A stretch of DNA of 14,352 bases from an uncultured Eubacteriales bacterium (GTDB lineage Bacteria > Bacillota > Clostridia > Christensenellales > CAG-138): NCBI GenBank assembly GCA_900544555.1, contig UQWD01000033.1, forward strand, positions 1-14,352, in the 5' to 3' direction. Below, one piece after another: positions 7,646 through 13,868 of the stretch. The notes under the pieces are model-generated. The model did not search any database and was not told the origin of the DNA. It worked only from the letters and a program-made list of their open reading frames with translations. Position numbers and translations under genes: made by a program. Every line of letters begins with the position of its first letter. Position 1 is the first letter of the stretch.

Positions 7646-7677
7646 TATTTTCTCCTTTAAGTATTTTCTCCTTTAAG
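7646..7677 (-). repeat. Exact 16-base tandem repeat containing the ribosome binding site
   Basis: On the minus strand CTTAAAGGAGAAAATA occurs twice head to tail (7677-7662 and 7661-7646), just before CTC-ATG of the merR gene. Each copy carries a full AAAGGAG. Only the copy next to the ATG has normal spacing (9 bases); the other reaches to the predicted transcription start. Confidence 0.95.
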
Positions 7678-7680
7678 GGT

Positions 7681-7711
7681 AGTATAAAGGTTGACGCGAC
7701 GTCAAAGTCAA
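7681..7711 (-). promoter_or_regulatory. MerR-type promoter and operator
   Basis: On the minus strand -35 TTGACT (7711-7706) and -10 TATACT (7686-7681) are separated by 19 bases, the over-long spacer typical of MerR-controlled promoters. Inside it lies the perfect dyad TTGACG, TCG, CGTCAA (7705-7691). MerR proteins bind such dyads and unwind the DNA to realign the two hexamers. It should drive merR and the DUF6273 gene. Confidence 0.88.
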
Positions 7712-8210
7712 GAAACCATTACGAAATATTTCTGTTAAATGAACAGAAAAACAAGCTGCTGCTTGCCGTGTAGATAGTATGAATTTGCCGCGCCTTTTCA
7801 TGTAAAGAATACTTCCTCTTATATTTGTATCCATTTTACCACATCGATCTAATCTTGTCAGTTTGGTTTTTCCTAGACCTCCGTTTGACAGGCATTTAAG
7901 GCTTAACCTGCTGAGAAAAAGGGGCAAGCTAATGCTGTACTTGGTTGGTAATGTTGTAATCACCGAGTTTCGTATAGTAAAGGAGAATGACGGTAGGGGG
8001 TAAGGGAGGTTATACTTGTAGATTATCCCTCTGCCTGCAAGTCCTATATGAGTTCCCCGGCGCGCTGGTGACGTCGATAGGCGTTGTGTGTCATCTTACA
8101 TATTCTGTCATCATTCGATGGGGTTGGACGGAGCTCCATATCGCAAATGTACAGGAGGCTAAAGTATCTAAAATATATTTAAACAGCGGTTTTAAGAGTT
8201 GATTTAAGCG
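7712..8210. other. Gene-less stretch between the merR promoter and the zinc-ribbon gene terminator
   Basis: About 500 bases. A 71-codon plus frame (7987-8202) has AAAGGAG only one base before its ATG and no recognisable family; a 96-codon minus frame (7673-7963) runs into the merR promoter. I accept neither. Apart from a short hairpin (CAAGC/GCTTG near 7750) I see nothing. Confidence 0.45.
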
Positions 8211-8213
8211 TAA

Positions 8214-8244
8214 AAAACGGCGCAGCTGTAAGCCGCGCCGTTTT
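8214..8244 (-). terminator. Rho-independent terminator of the zinc-ribbon gene
   Basis: AAAACGGCGC and GCGCCGTTTT form a perfect 10-base stem around an 11-base loop that can pair further (GC/GC). On the minus strand six T follow, 80 bases after the zinc-ribbon stop. On the plus strand the stem ends in four T, so it may act in both directions. Confidence 0.85.
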
Positions 8245-8324
8245 CATGTTTTCGCTTCGCCCGTCGATGGCGGTTCATCCTAGATCTAATTCACCAATTT
8301 CCGCATCTTGCGGAGTAAAGGGGA

Positions 8325-8600
8325 TTAGAAGCTCCTGCGAGCCTGGTAGCAAGCGTTGCAGTAAATAGGCTTGTCGTTCTTGGGTATAAAAGGAATCTTC
8401 GTGCTTGCGCCGCACTGAGCGCAAACGGCGTCGTACATTTCGCGCTCGCCTCCGCGCTGTGTTTTACGGTTGCTTCTGCACGCTCTGCAGCGGGTAGGCT
8501 CATTCTGGAAGCCTTTATCCGCGTAGAACTCCTGCTCGCCTGCCGTAAATACAAACTCCGCGCCGCAATCCTTGCATACCAATACTTTTTCCTGGAACAT
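8325..8600 (-). CDS. Small zinc-ribbon protein (probable zinc-ribbon domain, CxxC pairs)
   Basis: A 91-residue cytoplasmic protein. It opens with KVLVCKDCGAEFVFTAGEQEFYADKGF, then PTRCRACR: the two CxxC pairs (residues ~9-12 and ~38-41) with FTAGEQEFYA between them match the small zinc-ribbon family known as zf-trcl, common in Clostridia. A second ribbon follows: VCAQCGASTKIPF and YCNACYQARR (CxxC pairs near residues 60-63 and 81-84). Eight cysteines would bind two zinc ions. The function is unknown; such proteins are thought to bind RNA or the translation apparatus, but that is conjecture. The start is ATG 8600 with AAGGGG about 10 bases in front. It stands alone with its own terminator. Confidence 0.9.
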   Translation of the reverse strand: MFQEKVLVCKDCGAEFVFTAGEQEFYADKGFQNEPTRCRACRSNRKTQRGGEREMYDAVCAQCGASTKIPFIPKNDKPIYCNACYQARRSF

Positions 8601-9097
8601 GTGTTGAATCCCCTTGTAAATAAATATTTTGTATTCCGCGCCTCGGCTGACCTGGTTTTTGCCCCCACACCCGCCGACTGGAAGTTTCGCTACCGAGCAA
8701 AATGCCTCCCACTACCGCTTCTCTCGGGACTTATGTTCGCAATGGATTGGGCTACATGACGCTACCTTGATAACCAAGACGTGATATGCTGCATAACCAT
8801 TATCGCAAATATTCCCGGTCGGACTTACTTCTAAGCCGCACCATGCTCATCGGCCGATTAACCGACTTATGTGGATCGTTTCGCCTGCGACTGGCATCGA
8901 TTTTCAACCACAGACCCGAAACTCGGTCTACGGGATTATTATACGCCGATAAATTTGAAAACGCAACTACATATTTTGGCGGAAAAGGTAGTAATCGTTT
9001 AAAAATTGCCATACGCGAAAGCCGCGGCGCGAGTTATTCATGAGCTCATGCGATTAAGGCGCTTGTAAAGACCGAAATTGCTAAGCGCTCAAAAGGC
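8601..9097. other. Gene-less stretch between the zinc-ribbon gene and ywlG
   Basis: About 500 bases downstream of ywlG and upstream of the zinc-ribbon gene. Frames of 70-85 codons occur on both strands (8786-9043, 8800-9012) but lack ribosome binding sites and any family resemblance. The zinc-ribbon promoter should lie near 8620-8660; TACAAA near 8630 is only a weak -10. A 10-base palindrome ATGAGCTCAT lies near 9040. Confidence 0.45.
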
Positions 9098-9658
9098 TCA
9101 ATGGCTGGGCATCTCATCATATTGCGCGCGCGGCCCGCCGATATATTTAGGCCGTGTTCGCGCCATGGTTACGTTAGCTTCGCCGATCCGGCGGTTTTTA
9201 GCGTGTATGGGTACGACGACCGGCCGCATATGCATACCGATAAAGGTTCCGCCAATATCAATTCCGGCGCACGCCTGCCCTTTCAGGTCCTCTACGATTA
9301 CCGGGTCGCTCAGAAGTTCGAGCGCGAGAGAGGCAAACGCGCCGCCCGCATGCGGGTGCGGGCGTACCCACACCTGAGTGAGGCCGTATTTATTCATACA
9401 CTCCCGTTCGACAACAAGCGCCCTGTTTAAATGCTCGCAGCATTGGATCGCCAAATAAAGCCCGCGTTCCCGTATCAAGGGAAACACAGCGTCTATAATC
9501 GCGCTGGCCGCATCCGAATTGGAATAAGTGCCTATGCAGCGCCCCATTACCTCGCTTGTGGAGCATCCAATAACGACAATATCCTTTTCCCGCAGGGCGG
9601 AGGCAGAATCAAGAAGCTCCAGCATGGCCGCTTCAGCCTGTTCCATAATGCTATTCAT
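9098..9658 (-). CDS. ywlG: UPF0340 family protein (YwlG-like, DUF436)
   Basis: A 186-residue soluble protein of unknown function, conserved in Firmicutes. Family signatures are clear: IVVIGCSTSEVMGRCIGTYSN, GLYLAIQCCEHLNRALVVERE, a PHPHAGGAFA segment, ACAGIDIGGTFIGMHM, PVVVPIHA and NVTMARTRPKYIGGPRA. The paired Cys-Cys-Glu-His and the GIDIG motifs hint at a catalytic or metal site, but the activity has not been settled as far as I know. The start is set at ATG 9658, because AGAGGTG lies 9 bases before it and covers the only other option (GTG 9670). The tail after GGPRAQY (DEMPSH) is slightly longer than in Bacillus. In Bacillus it lies near glyA; here its neighbours are unrelated. Confidence 0.93.
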   Translation of the reverse strand: MNSIMEQAEAAMLELLDSASALREKDIVVIGCSTSEVMGRCIGTYSNSDAASAIIDAVFPLIRERGLYLAIQCCEHLNRALVVERECMNKYGLTQVWVRPHPHAGGAFASLALELLSDPVIVEDLKGQACAGIDIGGTFIGMHMRPVVVPIHAKNRRIGEANVTMARTRPKYIGGPRAQYDEMPSH

Positions 9659-9681
9659 TAACGTTAACACCTCTTTGTTTT

Positions 9682-9724
9682 ATACTAGCAGCAGTATTAT
9701 ATTCCCCATAGAATGATTTTGCAA
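9682..9724 (-). promoter_or_regulatory. ywlG promoter with inverted repeat after the -10
   Basis: On the minus strand -35 TTGCAA (9724-9719) and -10 TATAAT (9701-9696) have a 17-base spacer. Overlapping and just after the -10 is ATACT, six bases, AGTAT (9697-9682), which could be an operator. The leader to the ATG is ~30 bases. Confidence 0.65.
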
Positions 9725-9843
9725 CACGCAGTAGATATACAGATTCTTCAATTCGTCTTCTGTAAGCGCTATATACCGGCCATATATAACAATTAGAAAG
9801 ATTGATGTCACATTTAACTGAAAGTGAGGATAAGGAGATCCCC

Positions 9844-9906
9844 ATGCGCTTGACTTTATTACGGCGTATTAAGCGGGCTAAAGGCGGCTTTGGGCCGTTC
9901 AGTTAA
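9844..9906 (+). CDS. Doubtful 20-codon basic peptide ORF
   Basis: ATG at 9844 follows AAGGAG with a 6-base spacer, a better site than many real genes here. The product (MRLTLLRRIKRAKGGF and four more residues) has six basic and no acidic residues. It could be a leader peptide or a small membrane-active peptide, but nothing recognisable follows in phase with it and no family is known to me. A chance occurrence is quite possible. Confidence 0.25.
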   Translation: MRLTLLRRIKRAKGGFGPFS

Positions 9907-10165
9907 AAATAGGGTGGAGAACAGACCGGCGGCCGCCATAATTTGAAGTGAGCGTTATGACACAAATCATTAAACGGCTGGTTTTACCGAACATAAATTT
10001 GCCGCTGATAAATATGTAAAACCGATTTCTCAAACATCCGCCCAGGCATCAGGCGAAGCCAATACGCAAGTTTTTGAACCTCCCCGGCGTATTGCAGATA
10101 TTAGTTGAGCTGATAGGAATAGCTTCCAAAGGGTAATTTTTCACCTTAAGAAGATAAAACGTTCA
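9907..10165. other. Short gene-less stretch before the YdcF-like gene
   Basis: A second 20-codon frame (9957-10019, MTQIIKRLVLPNINLPLINM) starts after the weak site AGTGAG; I do not call it as a gene. Nothing else is visible here. Confidence 0.4.
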
Positions 10166-10193
10166 CATACGAAAAACATCCGTATGCTATAAT
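10166..10193 (+). promoter_or_regulatory. Extended -10 promoter with overlapping dyad, YdcF-like gene
   Basis: TGC-TATAAT (10185-10193) is a perfect extended -10 without a good -35. The inverted repeat CATACG, nine bases, CGTATG (10166-10186) fills the -35 region and reaches into the TG element. A protein on this dyad could replace -35 contact (activator) or block it (repressor). The leader to ATG 10251 is ~50 bases. Confidence 0.7.
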
Positions 10194-10250
10194 AACCTAT
10201 ATTGAAGGCGGCTAAAATGGCTTAACTGGCTGCCGAAAAAGGGGGATGTT

Positions 10251-11018
10251 ATGCACGTATGGTTTAGGATATTTTTAATCGTATTTGGGCTTTTTTTAAT
10301 TTTAGATACGTTTTTTGCCGCCGGCCTGAGCAACATGAACCTCGGCGTAATCATGCCGCTTATCATTGGCTTTCCCCTACTGATTCTCGGAATATTCTAC
10401 GGCCCTATTACAGGCTGGATGTCAGGCTATACGCTGGGTAAATGGATTAAATGGCTGATGGTGTCCGTATACGGGCTGTTCTTCATATGTTTCTTTATCT
10501 GCACATCTATACTTATTTACTATGGAAACGCCAAGCCGGATGAGAACGCGGACGTTATGATTGTGCTGGGGGCGGGGATACATGGCGAGCAGCTTACGCT
10601 GTCGCTTGCAGCTCGGCTTAATACGGCGGTGGAATATCTGGAGGCCAACCCTAAAACAACGGTTATTGTTTCGGGCGGGCAGGGGAGCGGAGAGGATATC
10701 TCGGAGGCGCTTGCGATGCAGCGTTATCTGCTTCGCCGCGGGGTTGCGGAAGAAAGGATTATAATGGAGGATGCTTCTACCAGTACGGTCGAAAACTTTC
10801 GCTTTTCCCGGGGAATTATAGAGGATATATATCCTGGCGATCCGCATATCGTGTTCGTTACAAGTGGATTCCATGTTTTGCGCGCTGGGCTTGTCGCGCG
10901 GGCGGAAGGCGTTGAGGCGCAGGGGTTGGGCGCGCCCAGCCTGTGGTACCTGTATTTAAACGATTATATGCGTGAGTTTGCGGCCATTGTTCAATACTGG
11001 ATATCAGGCAAAATCTAA
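10251..11018 (+). CDS. YdcF family (DUF218) membrane protein
   Basis: A 255-residue protein with three N-terminal membrane segments (residues ~5-25, 31-53 and 68-92) and a DUF218 domain (~100-250). Family motifs are VMIVLGAGI, VSGGQGSGEDISEA, IMEDASTSTVENFRFS (Glu173-Asp174, Glu181-Asn182) and FVTSGFHVLRA (Ser205, His208, Arg211). Relatives include SanA, YdcF and ElyC, tied to envelope integrity, vancomycin sensitivity and lipid-carrier metabolism in enteric bacteria; YdcF binds S-adenosylmethionine. The exact activity is unknown. The start is ATG 10251 with GGGGGA 4 bases in front. It is transcribed alone from a promoter with a dyad. No good terminator is visible after 11018. Confidence 0.9.
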   Translation: MHVWFRIFLIVFGLFLILDTFFAAGLSNMNLGVIMPLIIGFPLLILGIFYGPITGWMSGYTLGKWIKWLMVSVYGLFFICFFICTSILIYYGNAKPDENADVMIVLGAGIHGEQLTLSLAARLNTAVEYLEANPKTTVIVSGGQGSGEDISEALAMQRYLLRRGVAEERIIMEDASTSTVENFRFSRGIIEDIYPGDPHIVFVTSGFHVLRAGLVARAEGVEAQGLGAPSLWYLYLNDYMREFAAIVQYWISGKI

Positions 11019-11670
11019 CGCGCCCCAAAGATATGCGCATGCGTTTATCATAAAGGATTGAATTGATAGGCGATGAGTTGCCGTATTTTTGGATAGAAAT
11101 CGTGTTTTTTCTCATTCCGAAAATTAATTGGATTTTTTATTGATTATTTAGGCAAAATGGTCTTATAAGCCTTTGTAAGTGTTTATAGAACACGCTCGAA
11201 GTGTCTTAAATCAAGGGCTTTCCGCAAATTTCTGTTTATTGTTTATATCTCTATATAAGGTTATATTGAAAAGTCGGGCACCATTTCAGCACCACAATTA
11301 AGAACAAACACATAAGCATAGGGCGACGTTACGACGCCTACAAGGACAGAATAGAACCATGCTGGATTTACGCTATTATGCTACGCAACAGGGTTCAATA
11401 GACCTTGCAAACAAAGGCTTTACAGGCACTAAAACTCATAGGGCAAGGCATTTCCTCGAAAAAAGCTCAGTACCGCGTAACATTTTTATGAGGGGAATAC
11501 CATCCATTCCTTATTCCAAAACATTTCCATACAAAGCGTGGGCAAGTGAAAAAGTAAAGGAAATACCGCCGCATCCAATGAAATGTTACAAACAATCACA
11601 GTACAATGATGGGTGTAAAAATTCCGTAGCAAGCATAGAAAGAGGGTATCCTTTCCGTAAAATGCATTGT
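11019..11670. other. AT-rich gene-less stretch downstream of the oxidase-like gene
   Basis: About 650 bases. A 112-codon plus frame (11359-11697) runs antisense into the oxidase-like gene and has no ribosome binding site. An 80-codon minus frame (11486-11728) likewise overlaps it. Around 11090 the DNA becomes AT-rich. Between 11160 and 11220 the interleaved repeats GTGTT/AACAC and a second GTGTC can fold into alternative hairpins. The minus strand at 11290-11350 encodes a hydrophobic stretch interrupted on both sides by stops, perhaps a decayed gene; I cannot name it. Confidence 0.45.
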
Positions 11671-12087
11671 CTAAATCTCGTACCTTGTTCCATGTGAAAG
11701 TAACAGTCCATCTGTTAATTTCACACATATGATTATTGTATTCTCATCATCGAAATTATTATGTCCATTATCTATCCATTCAGAAAATACACTTTTCAAC
11801 TTCTCGGCAATCATGTGATTTTCTTCTCTCCCAAAATAACCTAAATTGATACCTCTTCCATGTGCTGTAAACCACTCGGCAGCTATTCCAATAGTAGTAT
11901 TGTTCTCCATATGTTTCATTTTATTTGAAAGTGCATGTGTAATAATATAAAATGCACCATTCTCATAATAGGCATTTACGTATCGCACATAAGGCACTTC
12001 GTTTTCTACTGTTGCCAATGCAATAATGGTATCTTTTCCAAAACGTTCAGTCATTATTTTTTCAGCTTTTTCACTCAAATTTTTCAC
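11671..12087 (-). CDS. Pyridoxamine 5'-phosphate oxidase-like (FMN-binding split barrel) protein
   Basis: A 138-residue protein of the flavin-binding split-barrel superfamily. Beta strands IIALATVENEVPYVRYVNAYYENGAFYIITHALSNKMKHMENNTTIGIAAEWFTAHGRG form the barrel core, followed by a helix (NHMIAEKLKSVFSEWID) and a final strand (NTIIICVKLTDGLLLS). Such proteins bind FMN or F420; some reduce nitro compounds (Nim-type) but it is not a clear Nim. The start is GTG 12087, with AAGGAG (12101-12096) 8 bases in front. An ATG at 12138 in the same frame is rejected because an extended -10 promoter lies between the two. Codons are much richer in A/T than in flanking genes, suggesting acquisition. A structured leader with a 9-codon ORF precedes it. 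Confidence 0.85.
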   Translation of the reverse strand: MKNLSEKAEKIMTERFGKDTIIALATVENEVPYVRYVNAYYENGAFYIITHALSNKMKHMENNTTIGIAAEWFTAHGRGINLGYFGREENHMIAEKLKSVFSEWIDNGHNNFDDENTIIICVKLTDGLLLSHGTRYEI

Positions 12088-12124
12088 AGGGTCATCTCCT
12101 TCGCAACTTAAATGTCTGGTTAAA

Positions 12125-12133
12125 ATTATATCA
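12125..12133 (-). promoter_or_regulatory. Extended -10 promoter next to the oxidase-like gene
   Basis: TGA-TATAAT on the minus strand, 38 bases before the GTG at 12087. The -35 is weak (TAGGAA at 17 bases, 3 of 6). It would give a short transcript that skips the long leader. Confidence 0.55.
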
Positions 12134-12155
12134 CTCAAGTATGCGGTTTCCTATC

Positions 12156-12185
12156 TTATTTGTACTCATTTCCTCGGAATAGCAT
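12156..12185 (-). CDS. Candidate leader peptide ORF, 9 codons (MLFRGNEYK)
   Basis: ATG at 12185 follows AAGGAGG (12198-12192) with a 6-base spacer, the strongest site in this part of the window. The peptide MLFRGNEYK ends with TAA, 68 bases before the GTG of the oxidase-like gene. Three hairpins lie in front of it on the same strand. This layout is typical of leader peptides that sense stalled ribosomes ahead of resistance genes. No T-run terminator separates it from the gene, so any control would be translational. There is no proof of expression. Confidence 0.45.
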   Translation of the reverse strand: MLFRGNEYK

Positions 12186-12214
12186 AGCCAGCCTCCTTGC
12201 CAATGGTCGACATA

Positions 12215-12299
12215 AACGGGTTTCGCCCGCCGTTGACAAGTATGTCTGCCGCTGCTTATGCGGCAGAAAGAGAGCGGAAGTAACGAGTGCTTTCGCTCT
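12215..12299 (-). promoter_or_regulatory. Structured leader: three consecutive hairpins
   Basis: Read on the minus strand: AGAGCGAAAG/CTTCCGCTCT (12299-12271, one mismatch that is a wobble only in the plus RNA), then CTGCCGC/GCGGCAG with a 7-base loop (12266-12246), then AACGG/CCGTT enclosing GGG-CGAAA-CCC (12234-12215). They lie between the candidate promoter at 12414-12443 and the 9-codon ORF. Confidence 0.6.
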
Positions 12300-12398
12300 T
12301 ACATAGTATGGTATTTCTTTTTTTTCGCTTTTTTTTATAAACGCTTTTTTGAGTAATAGTGGAGCACCAATTTTACAGAATGTGACTAAAAAATAGCA

Positions 12399-12454
12399 GT
12401 TATGCATACATGGTTTATAGTTTTTAGCGTAAAAGCCTTCTAAGTATGCATAAC
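12399..12454. repeat. Perfect 11-base inverted repeats flanking a promoter
   Basis: GTTATGCATAC (12399-12409) and GTATGCATAAC (12444-12454) are exact inverted copies 34 bases apart. Each holds the palindrome TATGCATA, centres 44 bases apart. Between them on the minus strand are TTAGAA (12443-12438) and TATAAA (12419-12414) with an 18-base spacer, a plausible promoter for the leader. They may be paired operators or the relic of an element end. Confidence 0.7.
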
Positions 12455-12515
12455 CGTATTCGTTTCAGTTCCGATCATTTTTCACAATAGTTTATGACCA
12501 ATCGAGTAAAAACAT

Positions 12516-13298
12516 TTATTGAACGCCGTCAAAAACGCCTGTGAAGAGGATTTGGCCGCCGCCCGGGGTTGGCGCGTAAAGCACCAGCGCAAAAGGTTTA
12601 TCGAAATATAGATCTTTTCCCCCTTTGTCAATTTTGGAAGAGCTTTCTCGGTCGGCGGACACGCTGTTTAATGCAGAACCGGTAACGCCAACCTCCAACG
12701 AGGCTGCGTGCAGAGCGCCGCTCAGGGCGGTTTTTTGACCAAGCAGGGTATTGGTGAGCGCCTCTTTATCAAAAAGCGAGTCCATTCCCAACGCGCGCAA
12801 CGTATCCGCAAGGCTCGTCTTGGTGTTAAGCTTAAAGGAGGGGATATGCATTTTAAACGCACCGTTCTTAAGGTTGGAGGTTATATCGGCAAAGCGCGTA
12901 GCGTTCATACCGGACATCATTTTTGTTACGTCGCCGTCTTTGGGAAGCATTAGCATCAACCTGCCTCCGGTTAAATAATCCAGGCATAACGCCTGAAGCT
13001 CCCCATCCTCATAGTACGGCAAACTTGTGCTTGAGCGGACCATGAATTCCATCTCCTTGTCGCCGCTCGTTCCATGAAACGCCTTTTTCTCGACCAAACT
13101 CGGATCAAACGGCGTTTTCCATTGGTCTGAGAAATAGGCGCTGGACGCAAGAAGCAGGCTGGCGCTGGGATCCCATTCGTCAATTAAAGATGGCACGTAA
13201 CCGTCCGTTTTTTTGTTTACCCATTTATTGATAGCGTCCGTACCTGATACGGCGGCGGCTGCGTTAATAATATCCATATGGTATTTCTCCGTCAGATC
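12516..13298 (-). CDS. Serpin, C-terminal part (separated by a frameshift)
   Basis: The larger part of a serine-protease-inhibitor fold. From 13298 the frame reads DLTEKYHMDIIN and continues to 12516 (260 codons); a stand-alone start could be ATG 13277, with GGAG 9 bases before it, 14 bases after the upstream stop. Serpin landmarks are TDAINKWVNKKTDGYVPSLI (helix F region), LASSAYFSDQWKTPFDPSL and FH (strand 3A area), LMLMLPKDGDV, FKMHIPSFKLNTKTSLADTLRALGM, LHAASLEVGVTG (strand 5A/hinge) and YFDKPFALVLYAP, ILFTGVFDG (C-terminal strands). The hinge reads VTGSALNSVSA, where inhibitory serpins have EGTEAAAATA; bulky and polar residues there suggest poor loop insertion, so inhibition is doubtful even if the frame were intact. 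No terminator is visible after 12516. Confidence 0.88.
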   Translation of the reverse strand, partial: DLTEKYHMDIINAAAAVSGTDAINKWVNKKTDGYVPSLIDEWDPSASLLLASSAYFSDQWKTPFDPSLVEKKAFHGTSGDKEMEFMVRSSTSLPYYEDGELQALCLDYLTGGRLMLMLPKDGDVTKMMSGMNATRFADITSNLKNGAFKMHIPSFKLNTKTSLADTLRALGMDSLFDKEALTNTLLGQKTALSGALHAASLEVGVTGSALNSVSADRESSSKIDKGGKDLYFDKPFALVLYAPTPGGGQILFTGVFDGVQ

Positions 13299-13807
13299 GC
13301 CGCCAACGCTTCTTCAGAACCCAAAACAAGGGCGTTCGCCATCTGTATGGAGCCGGATTTCTTTGAGAGCTTTATACTGTTAATTAAGCTGTTAAGGACG
13401 TTAAAATATCCGTATTCAGCGTCCTCTTCACTTTCAAATTTTAAGCTTTTGAGGATTTCCCCCCGCGTAAGCTCGTCCGCCCCGGCGATAATCGCGCGTA
13501 CGGCGGAGAACACGGCATATGGCGAGGCGATATAGCTGCCTTCCCCTTGTCTTATAAGCTCAGCGTTAAGCAAAAACGCGAAATCGTTCGCAGCGTTAAC
13601 GGCAGGTACGCTCTTATCATCAATTTCATATTTCGTTTGACCGCCAACGTATTTTTTCTTAGCGTCGGTAGACGGTCCGTTCTGCTGCTCCGGCGTCGGC
13701 TTTATTTCGCTATTGGCAGGCCCGCAGCCGGGCAATGTAACAGCGCACATCATTATGACCACAGCAAACAGAGCTATACGTCTGATTAATACTGAAAAAC
13801 CTTTCAT
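13292..13807 (-). CDS. Lipoprotein serpin, N-terminal part (ends at a frameshift)
   Basis: The first 171 codons of the serpin. MKGFSVLIRR, a hydrophobic core and LPGC give a lipoprotein signal with Cys28 as the lipidated residue, so the protein would sit on the outer face of the membrane. A polar linker (residues ~29-65) leads to the serpin start: AANDFAFLLNAEL, SYIASPYAVFSAVRAIIAGA (shutter region), TRGEILKSL and MANALVLGSEEALAA. The frame then hits TGA at 13294-13292. Stepping back one base at about 13298 continues perfectly into the C-terminal part, so the gene has lost one base (probably one G of a GCGGCGG run) or carries an assembly error. Joined, the protein has ~430 residues, normal for a serpin plus signal and linker. 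The ribosome site (AAAGGGGG) is rather far, ~12 bases, from ATG 13807. Confidence 0.88.
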   Translation of the reverse strand: MKGFSVLIRRIALFAVVIMMCAVTLPGCGPANSEIKPTPEQQNGPSTDAKKKYVGGQTKYEIDDKSVPAVNAANDFAFLLNAELIRQGEGSYIASPYAVFSAVRAIIAGADELTRGEILKSLKFESEEDAEYGYFNVLNSLINSIKLSKKSGSIQMANALVLGSEEALAAI

Positions 13808-13839
13808 GTTACGGTAAAACCCCCTTTTGGACTAAAACA

Positions 13840-13868
13840 AGTATAGCATGCAGCGGATATTAAATCAA
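13840..13868 (-). promoter_or_regulatory. Serpin promoter
   Basis: On the minus strand -35 TTGATT (13868-13863), 17-base spacer and -10 TATACT (13845-13840) preceded by TGC (extended -10). It lies 33 bases before the ATG. An intact promoter argues that the broken gene decayed recently or that the frameshift is an error. Confidence 0.8.

Noticed and set aside
7673..7963. 96-codon minus frame upstream of merR
   Set aside because: It runs through the merR promoter and operator and has no ribosome binding site.
7987..8202. 71-codon plus frame ending just before a terminator-like hairpin
   Set aside because: AAAGGAG is only one base before the ATG, the product fits no family, and the hairpin is better explained as the terminator of the minus-strand zinc-ribbon gene.
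11359..11697. 112-codon plus frame
   Set aside because: No ribosome binding site, antisense overlap with the oxidase-like gene, composition unlike a folded protein.
12156..12407. 83-codon minus frame from ATG 12407
   Set aside because: The ATG has no ribosome binding site and lies inside the inverted repeat; only the last nine codons have a good site, so the short ORF is preferred.
13292..13302. Programmed ribosomal frameshift in the serpin
   Set aside because: The GCGGCGATC context is not a slippery heptamer and no downstream pseudoknot is obvious; mutation or assembly error is simpler.
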